From Alloalcanivorax profundimaris (GTDB taxonomy: Bacteria > Pseudomonadota > Gammaproteobacteria > Pseudomonadales > Alcanivoracaceae): a stretch of DNA of 64,000 nt. A program made the position numbers and the translations under genes. The stretch covers positions 34,735 through 98,734 of the forward strand of contig NZ_JABJWH010000007.1 of NCBI RefSeq assembly GCF_015265435.1. Reading direction: 5' to 3'. Numbering within the stretch: the first letter of the stretch is position 1; each line of letters starts with the position of its first letter. Shown in pieces: positions 30,352 through 39,131 of the stretch. The notes under the pieces were generated by a model, which was given only the letters and a program-made list of their open reading frames with translations, was not told the DNA's origin and did not search any database.

Positions 30352-30840
30352 ATGCAATTGGAGTGGTCCGTGGTGCTCGACACAGGCGCGCGCAGCGCAG
30401 GCTTCACGTTGATTGAACTGATGCTGGCCATCGCCGTGGCGGCGGTGTTGCTGGCGGTGGCGGTGCCCTCGTTCCAGAACGTCACCGCCAACAACGCCCT
30501 GCGCGCCACCACCGCCGATCTGGTCACCGCCATCAACACCGCCCGCGCGCAGGCCGTGAATCTGCGCCAGCCGGTGGTGCTGCGTCATCTGGGCTCGTCC
30601 TGGAACGACGGCTGGGAACTCTTCTACGACAGCGCGCGCACCGAGGGCGACCAGAGCTTTCACCCGGCCGGCAAGGCCACGGTCACCTCCGGCGTGGATG
30701 AAATCCAGTTCCTGCCCTCGGGCATCATCGCCAGCAACGTGGAATTCGAGGTCTGTGACGATCGCAGCGGCGAAAGCGGCCGCAAGATTCAGGTGGGACG
30801 CTTCGGCGTGATCGAAAACAACGTGTTCACCTGCAGCTAG
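30352..30840 (+). CDS. Type IV minor pilin, FimU/GspH-like
   Basis: A pre-pilin with the cleavage motif G/FTLIELMLAIAVAAVLLAV and a GspH-type globular domain, 162 residues from the first ATG. It is the first gene of the minor pilin operon and by position corresponds to FimU, part of the complex that primes type IV pilus assembly. The ATG at 30352 has no Shine-Dalgarno; GTG at 30370 or 30373 behind GGAG (30360-30363) would give a more usual leader of about 10 residues, so the true start may be there. TTGTCC-N16/17-TAGAGT near 30311-30340 is a possible promoter. Confidence 0.85.
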   Translation: MQLEWSVVLDTGARSAGFTLIELMLAIAVAAVLLAVAVPSFQNVTANNALRATTADLVTAINTARAQAVNLRQPVVLRHLGSSWNDGWELFYDSARTEGDQSFHPAGKATVTSGVDEIQFLPSGIIASNVEFEVCDDRSGESGRKIQVGRFGVIENNVFTCS

Positions 30841-30859
30841 GCAAGGAAGGGGTAGACGC

Positions 30860-31357
30860 ATGAAACAGCAAACCGGGGTGGGCATGGTGGAGATCCTGGT
30901 CGCCCTGTTGGTCCTGGCCATCGGCGTGCTCGGCTACGCCGGCCTGCAACTGAGTGCCCTGAAAGGCTCGGAAAGCGCCCAGACCCGGGCCCAGGCCACG
31001 GCCCTGGCCCGTGATGCCCTGGAGCGCATTCTCGTCAATGGCGCTTCGCAGCCCACCTACCTGGACCAGAATAATTGGGGCGGCGCCCAGCAATCCTTCG
31101 GCGACGCGCCACCCACGGATTGCTACGACAGTACCTGCGACACTGACGAAGTGGCCGCCTGGGACATCGAGGAACTGGAGTGGCAGGCCGGTAACCTGCT
31201 GCCCGCCGGGCGCATCCAGGTGCAGTCCTGCGGCGGCGGCATCACCAGCTGCGTGGTGGTGGCCTGGCGGGACCAGGACATCGATGACTGTGTCAGCAAC
31301 GGCCAGGTCGCCGCCGACGAGGACACCGAATGCGTGGTGATGGAGGTGGCACGATGA
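30860..31357 (+). CDS. pilV: Type IV pilus modification protein PilV
   Basis: A 165-residue minor pilin. The pre-pilin signal reads QTGVGMVEILVALLVLAIGVLGYAGL, with cleavage after glycine and PilV-type Met at +2 in place of the usual Thr. The globular part has several cysteines (DCYDSTCDTD, VQSCGGGITSC) typical of pilin disulfide loops. It sits 19 bases after the FimU-like gene, and its stop overlaps the pilW start by ATGA. It should form part of the tip-associated priming complex with PilW, PilX, PilE and PilY1. Confidence 0.9.
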   Translation: MKQQTGVGMVEILVALLVLAIGVLGYAGLQLSALKGSESAQTRAQATALARDALERILVNGASQPTYLDQNNWGGAQQSFGDAPPTDCYDSTCDTDEVAAWDIEELEWQAGNLLPAGRIQVQSCGGGITSCVVVAWRDQDIDDCVSNGQVAADEDTECVVMEVAR

Positions 31358-32097
31358 AAGCGCCCCACCGCATGGCCGGGTTCAGCCTGGTCGAATTGAT
31401 GGTCGCCATGGTGTTGGGCCTGCTGATCACCGCCGCCGCGGTGTCGCTGTTCTCCACCAACCAGCGCACCTTCGCCCTGCAGCAGGCGATGAGCGAATCC
31501 CAGGAACAAGGACAGCTCGCCCTGCGTTTCATCGGCCAGGATCTGCAGCTTACCGGTTACGTGAGTGATCAGGTCAGCACTCTCAACTATCCCGGCGTGA
31601 ACCTTGAAACCTTCCTGGGCATGCCGGCCTCCGCCGACAGCGCCAACGGCACCAATGACCGGCTCACCATCAGCCACCACGGCCGCGCCGACTGCACCGG
31701 CACCACCCTGACGCCGGCGGTCGTTACCGAGGTGGCGAATACCTATTGGGTGGACGACGACGGCAACCTGAAGTGCCGGGGCAACCTGTCCACCGACGAC
31801 GTCATTCTGCTCAAGGACGTGCGCAGCTTCCAGGTGCTCTATGGCATTGACCAGACCGTGGACGCGGTGGCGTTCGCGTCCCGCTACGTCAAGCCCGACG
31901 ACGTTGGTGGCAGGCCCGTGGTGGCGGTGAAAATGGCCTTGCTGTTGGAGAAGCCCTTGCCATCCATGGAGGGCGCCGAGGAAGAACAAACTTTTTATCT
32001 GTTGGATCATCAGGAGACGGTGAACGAAGGGCGCAGCCTGCGTCGGCAGTTCCAGTCCACCGTGGCGATCCGCAACTACCGTTGGGGTGAAGTATGA
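31354..32097 (+). CDS. pilW: Minor pilin PilW
   Basis: A 247-residue pre-pilin with cleavage site G/FSLVELMVAMVLGLLITAAAVSLF and the PilW globular domain (Pilus assembly PilW family). The start at 31354 overlaps the pilV stop, and its own stop overlaps pilX, so translation of the operon is coupled. Two cysteines lie in the globular part (RADCTG and LKCRG), possibly forming a disulfide. PilW bridges the other minor pilins to PilX and PilY1 in the priming complex. Confidence 0.92.
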   Translation: MKAPHRMAGFSLVELMVAMVLGLLITAAAVSLFSTNQRTFALQQAMSESQEQGQLALRFIGQDLQLTGYVSDQVSTLNYPGVNLETFLGMPASADSANGTNDRLTISHHGRADCTGTTLTPAVVTEVANTYWVDDDGNLKCRGNLSTDDVILLKDVRSFQVLYGIDQTVDAVAFASRYVKPDDVGGRPVVAVKMALLLEKPLPSMEGAEEEQTFYLLDHQETVNEGRSLRRQFQSTVAIRNYRWGEV

Positions 32098-32648
32098 AAC
32101 AGACCGCGCCAACCATTTCGGCGCGCGCCCAGCGAGGCGCGGCCTTGCTGATCGCGCTGCTGATTCTGGTGATCGTTTCCCTGATGGGCGTCACGGCGAT
32201 GAAGACGAGCATGTTCAGCGCCAAGATTTCCACCGGCACCCAGGTGGACGCCATGGCGTTCGAGGGCGCCGAATCGGCGGTCGCCGAGGCCTATTCCTAC
32301 CTTTACGGGCTCTCCAGCGTGGACCTGCAGCCTTTCCTGTTCGGGCAGGTCGCGTACCGCTGCCTGGATGGAAGCTCGGTGTTGACCACCATCTGTGACG
32401 GTAATGAATACATGGATTCGCGGGAACTGGTGCGGGCGCAGTCGCGGATCCGGCAGAAAGGCATGCAGCCGGTCTCCGGTGGTCAGGTGAGCATGAGCGG
32501 GGGCGGCAATCTGATCGTCGATTATACCTTCGAGATCATGGGGGATTCGGAAGTGGAACAATTCGAAATCGAAAACCATCATCTGCAACAGGCGCTCAAG
32601 CGCGCCATGGTGTCATCGACCGATTTCAACAACATCGGTCAGGAGTGA
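32094..32648 (+). CDS. pilX: Minor pilin PilX
   Basis: A 184-residue protein with the PilX N-terminal signature QRGAALLIALLILVIVSLMGVTAM, where the peptidase site is followed by A rather than F, and the PilX/PilW C-terminal domain. It links the other minor pilins to PilY1. It overlaps pilW by ATGA and is separated from pilY1 by 13 bases. The two cysteines (RCLDGS, TICDGN) fit a disulfide loop. Confidence 0.9.
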   Translation: MKQTAPTISARAQRGAALLIALLILVIVSLMGVTAMKTSMFSAKISTGTQVDAMAFEGAESAVAEAYSYLYGLSSVDLQPFLFGQVAYRCLDGSSVLTTICDGNEYMDSRELVRAQSRIRQKGMQPVSGGQVSMSGGGNLIVDYTFEIMGDSEVEQFEIENHHLQQALKRAMVSSTDFNNIGQE

Positions 32649-32661
32649 CCAGGAGCGAACC

Positions 32662-35601
32662 ATGAACAGATATTTATTCTTTCTGTCTTTGCTGGGCGCC
32701 ATCCTGTTGTCGCCCACTGGCGTGCACGCCGACGACACCGAAATCTACTTTGCCCAGGTGGATGCCGGTAACGATCAGAATGAAAAAACGGCGAATGTAC
32801 TTTTTCTTCTGGACACCTCCGGCAGTATGGAGCGCGGTAGTCCGACCAAGATGAGCCAGCTGAAAAGTGCTTTCACTCAGGTGGTTGACGGCCTTGGCGA
32901 TGGCGTGCGTATCGGCTTGGGTAAATTCAATGGCGGGTATGACCGCAATGGTTACGGTGGTTATGTTTTTTATCCTGTCAGCGAGATGGATGATCAGGGG
33001 AGGCAGGAAGTAAAGAGCTTGGTTAACGGGCTTTCCGGCACCTCCAATACCCCGACCATGGAGGCCTACTACGAGATGGCCCGTTATATGATGGGGCGAA
33101 GCCCCTCTGATTATGCAAAACGGGGCGAGGCACTTCAGAACCAGCCGAGGCGGGCCGTGAATATCTCCTGCTACGGGAATCAATGCTATACGGCTAGCGC
33201 TTATGAATCTCCCATGAACCTGGACAATCAATGCGAATCGAATCATATCATCGTGATGACGGATGGTGACCCGACTCAGGATACGAATTACCAGAAAGTT
33301 CGGGGTTTGACCGAAAACTATTGCAACGGTTCCTATAATTGCCAGGAAGAGCTTGCATCCTGGTTGTTGGATGAGCAGAGAAATCCACTAGAACGCTCAG
33401 TACGTACTTGGCAGGTGGCCTTTGGTGTTAGCGCGGATTCATCGCAGGTCGCCAATATGAAACAAGTTGCCCTGAAAGGGGGAACCAAGGATGTTCGTCT
33501 GGCAGCCAATGCCGATGAACTGGCCGCTGAATTCAACGACATTCTCAATCTGATCGCGGAAGACTCCCAGACTATTACATCACCGGGGGTTTCGGTGAAC
33601 CAGAACAACCGTCTGGAGCACCTTGATCAGCTCTACTACGCCATGTTCAAGCCCGAGAGCACCTCGGTCTGGCCGGGCAACCTGAAGCGCTACCGTCTGG
33701 ATGACGGCAGCGTGGTGGACGCCAATGGCAACTCTGCCCTGGATACGGAAACCGGTTACGTGCGTGACAGCGCCAAGAGTTTCTGGACCGATGGCGAGCC
33801 GGATGGTCCGGACATACGCAAGGGCGGCGCCCGGGCGGAACTGGCCAACCGCAAGCTGATCATCGGCAATTCCAACGGCAACGGTTCCTACACGCTCGAC
33901 GCGGAAAAACTGGAGGAGTTGGACGAGGCGGATTTCGGGATTCCGGATAACGCGGAAACGGCGTTCAACACCAAGGAAGAAGTGTACGCCGCTCTGCTGG
34001 AGCTGTGGGGCGATCCCATGCACAGCGTGCCGCTGCTGGTGAACTATAAGGTGGATAACGACGGCACCGATGCCGACGATCAGGTCAATTACATCTTCGT
34101 GTCCACCAATGGTGGCATGTTGCACGCCATCGATACCAAGACCGGTGACGAGAAATTCGCGTTCATGCCGGATTATATGCTCAAGCGGGCCTACGACCTG
34201 GTGCGTTCGCCGCCTTTGAAGGAGAACAATATTCGCAGCCTCTATGGCATGGACGGCAGCTGGGTGGCTTACCGTACCGCCAAGGAAAACGGTGATGCGG
34301 ATGAAGTGCATATTTATGGTGGCATGCGCCGCGGTGGCAGCAATTACTACGCGCTGGATGTGTCCGATATCAACAATCCAAGTCTGGAGTGGCGGATCCA
34401 GGGCGCCTGGGTGGATGAAACCGCCATCGCCAATCCCGACGGTGGCTTTAGTCGTCTCGGACAGTCCTGGTCCACGCCCACGCTGACGCGGGTCAAGGTG
34501 GGTGACACCATCAAACCGGTGCTGGTGTTTGGTGGCGGCTACGATCCCGATGGCCACGATACCGCCGGCAGCCGCCCGAGCCAGGACGACCTGGGCAACG
34601 CGGTCTATATGGTGGACGCGGGCACCGGGGAGAGGCTCTGGTCCGTGGGTAGCGACGATGCCACCACCCAGGTCAGCGAGATGAAATGGGGCGTGCCCGG
34701 CGGCATCGCCGTGGTGGACTTGAACCTCGACGGTCTGGCCGACTACCTGTATTTCGGCGACCTCGGCGGTCAGATCTTCCGGGTCAATCTGGATAACACG
34801 GCGAGCAGTGACTCGGATCTGGTGGAAGGCGTGGTGCGTCTTGCCGCCTTGGGTGGCACTGGCACCGCCGACCATCGACGTTTCTACGAAGCGCCGGCCG
34901 TCGGTTATCAGCGAAACGGACTGAGCGAAACGCTTTATGTGGCCCTGGGTTCCGGCTATCGCGCGCATCCCCTGGATACGGATACCGAGGAAGGCTTCTA
35001 TGTGGTGGCCGACCATAACTTCAAGAGTGCTGAACAGCCGGACGTGATTACCCCCGGTGATTTGCCCGTGGTGAACGGGGCCAGCACGCCCAGCCTGGAC
35101 GGTTCGGGAGACGGCTGGCGGGTGGAATTCAGCCGCGCCGGTGAGAAGGTGATGTCTTCCCCCACCATTTTCCAGGGGAGCGTCATGTTCACCACCTATA
35201 AGCCGTCCGATACCGACCAGGACACGGACCCCTGCGTGGTCCGTTATGGTGAGGCATACGCCTATCGCGCCAATATGCTGAGCGGTGAGGCGCAGTCCTT
35301 CAGCAATGACGGCTCCACCTCCGGCGGGGATTGGAGTGGCGAGCCTCTGGATGGCAGCAGTATTCCTCCCAGTGTCACGCCGATCTTCACCCAGCCGGAA
35401 ACGGGTGGTGGTGAAGATGGTGGAGGAAACGACCCCAGTAATGGCCCTAATAACGGGCCTGAAGCGCTATTCAATGTGGGGCTCGACGTGCTCGGCGGTG
35501 AGGAGATTGCCTACAACATGTTCCGTAAGCTCCGCTGGATTCCGATGGAAAAGAACGAGGCCAACGAGTATTTTCCGGTGGGGCAGGAGGAGGGTGAATG
35601 A
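32662..35601 (+). CDS. pilY1: Type IV pilus tip adhesin/assembly protein PilY1
   Basis: A 979-residue secreted protein: signal peptide (1-23), a von Willebrand A domain starting NVLFLLDTSGSM (D50-M55), and a C-terminal beta-propeller (about 440-800) with a calcium loop DLNLDGLAD near 685-693. PilY1 sits at the pilus tip with the minor pilins, primes assembly, and senses surface contact. It is shorter than P. aeruginosa PilY1 (about 1160 residues), mostly in the VWA half. The stretch at about 32.8-33.6 kb, encoding VWA, is visibly less GC-rich than the propeller part, suggesting recombination. Its stop overlaps pilE; no pilY2 gene lies between. Confidence 0.92.
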   Translation: MNRYLFFLSLLGAILLSPTGVHADDTEIYFAQVDAGNDQNEKTANVLFLLDTSGSMERGSPTKMSQLKSAFTQVVDGLGDGVRIGLGKFNGGYDRNGYGGYVFYPVSEMDDQGRQEVKSLVNGLSGTSNTPTMEAYYEMARYMMGRSPSDYAKRGEALQNQPRRAVNISCYGNQCYTASAYESPMNLDNQCESNHIIVMTDGDPTQDTNYQKVRGLTENYCNGSYNCQEELASWLLDEQRNPLERSVRTWQVAFGVSADSSQVANMKQVALKGGTKDVRLAANADELAAEFNDILNLIAEDSQTITSPGVSVNQNNRLEHLDQLYYAMFKPESTSVWPGNLKRYRLDDGSVVDANGNSALDTETGYVRDSAKSFWTDGEPDGPDIRKGGARAELANRKLIIGNSNGNGSYTLDAEKLEELDEADFGIPDNAETAFNTKEEVYAALLELWGDPMHSVPLLVNYKVDNDGTDADDQVNYIFVSTNGGMLHAIDTKTGDEKFAFMPDYMLKRAYDLVRSPPLKENNIRSLYGMDGSWVAYRTAKENGDADEVHIYGGMRRGGSNYYALDVSDINNPSLEWRIQGAWVDETAIANPDGGFSRLGQSWSTPTLTRVKVGDTIKPVLVFGGGYDPDGHDTAGSRPSQDDLGNAVYMVDAGTGERLWSVGSDDATTQVSEMKWGVPGGIAVVDLNLDGLADYLYFGDLGGQIFRVNLDNTASSDSDLVEGVVRLAALGGTGTADHRRFYEAPAVGYQRNGLSETLYVALGSGYRAHPLDTDTEEGFYVVADHNFKSAEQPDVITPGDLPVVNGASTPSLDGSGDGWRVEFSRAGEKVMSSPTIFQGSVMFTTYKPSDTDQDTDPCVVRYGEAYAYRANMLSGEAQSFSNDGSTSGGDWSGEPLDGSSIPPSVTPIFTQPETGGGEDGGGNDPSNGPNNGPEALFNVGLDVLGGEEIAYNMFRKLRWIPMEKNEANEYFPVGQEEGE

Positions 35602-36026
35602 ACACGTCGATCAACCGGCAGGGCGGCTTCACGCTGATTGAGCTGATGATCGTGGTGGTGGTGGTGGCGATTCTCGCCGCCATCGCCTACCCGGCCTACA
35701 CTCAGCAGGTGCGGGAAACCCGGCGCTCCGAGTACCAGGGCAAGCTGATGGACCTGGCCGCTTCCCTGGAGAATTACCGGGCGCGGCGTTTTTCCTACAA
35801 GGACGCGGACAGCAACCTGGGCAGTCTGTCGTCGGATCTCGATAGCAACGATTACTACACGGTGAGTATCTCCGTGACCAATAACAATCAGCGCTACGAG
35901 ATCACCGCCAACCCCAAGGGGCCGCAGAGCGGTGATGGTCAGCTGCGTCTGGACAGCGAGGGGCGCACCTGCTTCGTGAAGGGCGGCACCTGCACCCTGG
36001 GCTCGTCCGCCTCCTGGGGGGATTGA
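35598..36026 (+). CDS. pilE: Type IV minor pilin PilE
   Basis: A 142-residue pre-pilin with G/FTLIELMIVVVVVAILAAIAYPAY, the YPAYxxQVRxTRRSE pattern of PilE-like minor pilins and a C-terminal disulfide loop between the two cysteines CFVKGGTC. The start overlaps the pilY1 stop by ATGA. It is the last gene of the minor pilin operon and ends where the leftward FimT-like gene ends (convergent, no gap). It should incorporate into the pilus and the priming complex. Confidence 0.92.
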   Translation: MNTSINRQGGFTLIELMIVVVVVAILAAIAYPAYTQQVRETRRSEYQGKLMDLAASLENYRARRFSYKDADSNLGSLSSDLDSNDYYTVSISVTNNNQRYEITANPKGPQSGDGQLRLDSEGRTCFVKGGTCTLGSSASWGD

Positions 36027-36539
36027 TCAGGGGCAGCGATCACCGTTGTCCGCTTCGATGCGGGCGGTACCCATCACCGTCATGACGATGCGCCGGGCCT
36101 GGCCCCGGTTGCAGATCAGGAAGTGCCCGTTCTGGTAGTAGAGGTTGCCGCGCCGGCCATAGCGTAGCGCCTGGCCGCGAAAGCGGCGCCATTCCAGGGT
36201 GGTGCCGGCGGGCAGATGAACCCGCTCCACCACGTCCGCCGGGCGTATGCGGCCATCGTTGTCCGGGTCGTTGGCGAGAATCAGCCGGTCGGTGATATCG
36301 AAGCGCTCGCACCGGCTGTTGCCGTCGCACAGCAGCGCGGGGCCGCGGGTGAAGGCGTGGGCCCGGGCACGTTGAATCAGGCCCAGGACCTGGTTGCTGG
36401 CGGCCACCACCCGCTGCCGGGGCAGCAGGTCGCGATTCATGTAGTGGCCGGCGCTGATCAGGATCACCGCCACCAGCAGGGCGGTGAGGCATTCCACCAG
36501 TGTAAAGCCGTACGGCCGGCCAGAGCCGTTGACGTCCAT
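36027..36539 (-). CDS. GspH/FimT family pseudopilin
   Basis: A 170-residue pre-pilin with G/FTLVECLTALLVAVILISAG and a GspH/FimT globular domain with a C-terminal cysteine pair (LICNRG, GDRCP). The start at 36539 is chosen for GGAGAA 6 bases upstream; longer in-frame starts at 36551 and 36593 exist. It is not co-directional with the minor pilin operon: it is convergent with pilE and divergent from thiO. By neighbourhood it corresponds to P. aeruginosa fimT, which lies next to thiO. FimT-like pseudopilins can bind DNA during natural transformation; that role is not shown here. Confidence 0.85.
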   Translation of the reverse strand: MDVNGSGRPYGFTLVECLTALLVAVILISAGHYMNRDLLPRQRVVAASNQVLGLIQRARAHAFTRGPALLCDGNSRCERFDITDRLILANDPDNDGRIRPADVVERVHLPAGTTLEWRRFRGQALRYGRRGNLYYQNGHFLICNRGQARRIVMTVMGTARIEADNGDRCP

Positions 36540-36697
36540 GTCGTTCTCCATGCCCATGCCGGCTGGGCCGGCGCCATCCTTGATCCGGGACAAGGCCCCG
36601 GTGTTTATCCATATCCGGTTTCAGTTTACGCCCCCGCGCCGCGACGCTCTGTGTTACCTTTGCTGGCCTTCCTGTCATCCAGAACCCACGGATTACT

Positions 36698-37777
36698 ATG
36701 GCTGATGTACTCATCGTCGGCGGCGGAATCGTCGGATTATTGTCGGCGTTGTCGCACACCGAGCGCGGCCGCCGGGTGACCCTGGTGGACGCGCCGGCCG
36801 AGCGCCCGCCGGCGTCCTGGGCCGGCGGCGGTATCCTGGCGCCGCTGTTCGCCTGGCGCTATCCCGCTGCCATGAACCGGCTTACCGTTGACGGCCCCGC
36901 CCGCTACCGGGCCCTGGTGTCGTCCTTGACCGGCTATGCCGGCCTGCGGGAGGACGATCTCTGCGACAGCGGACTCTGGGTGGAAGCCGCCGGCGAGGAG
37001 CGCCGGCGGGCTCTGGATTGGGCGCGGGACTGGGGGCAGCGCTGCGAGCCCCGGGCTCTGGCCACCGCCTGGCCGGAGGCCGTGGATCGCGACGGCGTCT
37101 GGTTCCCGGAGGTGGGCAATATCCGCAATCCTCGCTTGCTCAAGGCGCTGCGCGCGCGGTTGGCGGATCAGGGTGTGCGGACCGTGAGAGACCGGGCGAT
37201 GGCGCTGGACCCGATGGGGCGGGGTGCCACCGTGGTGCTGGCCGGCGGCGAGCGCCTGAGCGCGCCCTCCGTGCTGGTCAGCGCCGGTGCCTGGAGCCCG
37301 TCGCTGCTGTCGCCCTTGGGGGTGTCGGTGCCGCTGTTTCCGGCCAAGGGCGAGATGCTGCTGTACCGGCTGGCGCCGGGGCGGGTGCCGTCCATCGTGC
37401 TGACGGAAAACGGCTATCTGATTCCCCGCGCCGACGGCGCCGTGCTGGCGGGTTCCACCCTCAAGGAAGGCGACGATTCCACCGACCCCACCGAGGAGGG
37501 CCGGCGCAAGCTGGAGGCCATGGCCGCTTCGATCCTGCCGGCCCTGGCGGACCAGGCGCCGGAGCATCATTGGGCCGGGGTGCGCCCCGGCTGCGGGCGG
37601 GACTGGCCCTATCTGGGCGAGGTGCCGGGTACCCGGGGCGTGTTCGCCGCCGTGGGACACCACCGCAACGGTCTGGTGTCGGCGCCGGCCAGCGCCGAGT
37701 TCCTGGTCCAGCTGATGAACGGGGAAACACCGTTTCTGGACCCGGCGGATTATTCGCTGGTGGCGTCGCCTTCCTGA
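36698..37777 (+). CDS. thiO: Glycine oxidase ThiO
   Basis: A 359-residue FAD-dependent amine oxidase that makes iminoglycine for thiamine thiazole synthesis. It begins with the Rossmann motif VLIVGGGIVGLLSALSHTE (4-22) and contains SWAGGGILAPL, VLVSAGAWS and the C-terminal GHHRNGLVSAPASAEF FAD-binding block. Other thiamine genes are not in the window. Its 3' end overlaps by 28 bases the 3' end of the convergent pilR gene. The gene order fimT-thiO-pilR matches Pseudomonas. Confidence 0.92.
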   Translation: MADVLIVGGGIVGLLSALSHTERGRRVTLVDAPAERPPASWAGGGILAPLFAWRYPAAMNRLTVDGPARYRALVSSLTGYAGLREDDLCDSGLWVEAAGEERRRALDWARDWGQRCEPRALATAWPEAVDRDGVWFPEVGNIRNPRLLKALRARLADQGVRTVRDRAMALDPMGRGATVVLAGGERLSAPSVLVSAGAWSPSLLSPLGVSVPLFPAKGEMLLYRLAPGRVPSIVLTENGYLIPRADGAVLAGSTLKEGDDSTDPTEEGRRKLEAMAASILPALADQAPEHHWAGVRPGCGRDWPYLGEVPGTRGVFAAVGHHRNGLVSAPASAEFLVQLMNGETPFLDPADYSLVASPS

Positions 37778-39129
37778 TCCAGTTCCAGCTTCTTGAGGCG
37801 ATAGCGCAGGGAGCGGAACGTCATGCCCAGCTTCTTGGCGGCGGCGGTGCGGTTCCAGTGGGTGGCGTCCAGGGCGCGCAGAATTTCCTGCTTCTCGATT
37901 TCCTGCAGGTAATCCTCCAGCGGTAGCTGGGGATGCCGGCCGCCGTCGTTGCCGGTGGCCGGCGCCGCCGGTTCGGCGCTGGGCAGGTGCAGGTGGTCCG
38001 GTTCGATGCGCGGGCCGTCGCACAGGGTCATGGCGCGTTCCAGAATGTTCTCCAGCTCACGCACGTTACCGGGGAAGGGGTACTGGCGCAGCGCCGCCAT
38101 GGCGCCGTCGCCCACCGCCGGCGGCGTCGCTTCCCAGGCTTGGCCGAGCCGCGCCAGGATGTGCTCCACCAGGGCGGGCACGTCCTCGGGCCGTTCCCGC
38201 AGCGGCGGCACATGGGCCTCGATCACGTTGAGGCGGTAGTAGAGGTCCTGGCGGAACCGCCCGGCGGTCATCTCCTCGCCCAGGTCCCGGTGGGTGGCGC
38301 ACAGAATGCGCAGGTTGACGTCGAATTCCCGGGATTCGCCCACCGGCCGGATGGTCTTTTCCTGAATGGCGCGCAGCAGTTTCACCTGCATGTGCAAGGG
38401 CAGGTCGGCCACTTCGTCGAGGAACAGGGTGCCGCCGTCCGCTTCCCGGAACAGACCCTTGCGGTCCTCCACGGCGCCGGTGAAGCTGCCCTTGCGGTGG
38501 CCGAAGAACTCGCTCTCCATCAATTCCGAGGGAATGGCGCCGCAGTTCACCGCCACGAAGGGCTTTTCCCGGCGCGGGCCCAGGGCGTGGATCAGCCGCG
38601 CCACCCGCTCCTTGCCGCTGCCGGATTCGCCGCTGATGTAGATCGGCGCCTGGCTGCGCGCCAGCTTGCGGATTTGCTGCTTGAGGCGCTGCATGGCCGG
38701 GCCCTGGCCGATCAGGCCGTCTTCCTCGCCGCCGCCCTCGGCGGCCGGTTCGGCGCGGCTGATGCCCAGGCCGTCCTCGATCAGCTGTCGCAGGCGGTCC
38801 AGGGCCACCGGCTTGGCGATGAAATCGTAGGCGCCCAGTTTCATGGCCTCGGTGGCCACTTCCATATTGCCGTAGGCGGTGATCACCGCCACCGGCATGT
38901 CCGGGGCGCGGGCGGCGGCGTGGCGGATCAGATCCAGCCCGGTGCCGTCGCCCAGGTTCATATCGGTGAGACACAGGTCGAAGGCGCCGCCGTCCAGCAG
39001 CCGCCGGCCTTCCTCCAGGGACGCCGCCGCGGTGGCGTCCAGCTTCATCCGTCCCAGGGTAATGACGAGCAGCTCCCGCAGGTCGGCTTCGTCATCCACT
39101 ACCAAAACGCGAGGCGTGTTCTCTTTCAT
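37750..39129 (-). CDS. pilR: Sigma54-dependent response regulator PilR
   Basis: A 459-residue NtrC-type regulator: receiver with phospho-acceptor D56 (LCLTDMNLG), AAA+ domain with Walker A GESGSGKE (167-174), the sigma54 contact loop GSFTGA, Walker B GTLFLDE, and a C-terminal Fis-type helix-turn-helix (NRTAAAKKLGMTFRSLRYRL). PilR with PilS activates transcription of the major pilin gene pilA with RpoN; pilA itself is not in the window. The start at 39129 fits the family N-terminus MKENTPRVLVVDD. It follows pilS by 2 bases. Confidence 0.95.
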   Translation of the reverse strand: MKENTPRVLVVDDEADLRELLVITLGRMKLDATAAASLEEGRRLLDGGAFDLCLTDMNLGDGTGLDLIRHAAARAPDMPVAVITAYGNMEVATEAMKLGAYDFIAKPVALDRLRQLIEDGLGISRAEPAAEGGGEEDGLIGQGPAMQRLKQQIRKLARSQAPIYISGESGSGKERVARLIHALGPRREKPFVAVNCGAIPSELMESEFFGHRKGSFTGAVEDRKGLFREADGGTLFLDEVADLPLHMQVKLLRAIQEKTIRPVGESREFDVNLRILCATHRDLGEEMTAGRFRQDLYYRLNVIEAHVPPLRERPEDVPALVEHILARLGQAWEATPPAVGDGAMAALRQYPFPGNVRELENILERAMTLCDGPRIEPDHLHLPSAEPAAPATGNDGGRHPQLPLEDYLQEIEKQEILRALDATHWNRTAAAKKLGMTFRSLRYRLKKLELDQEGDATSE

Positions 39130-39131
39130 GG

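Noticed and set aside
37750..39129. GSFTGA instead of GAFTGA in PilR as an unusual change
   Set aside because: PilR proteins commonly carry serine at this position, as I recall, so it is not a notable deviation.
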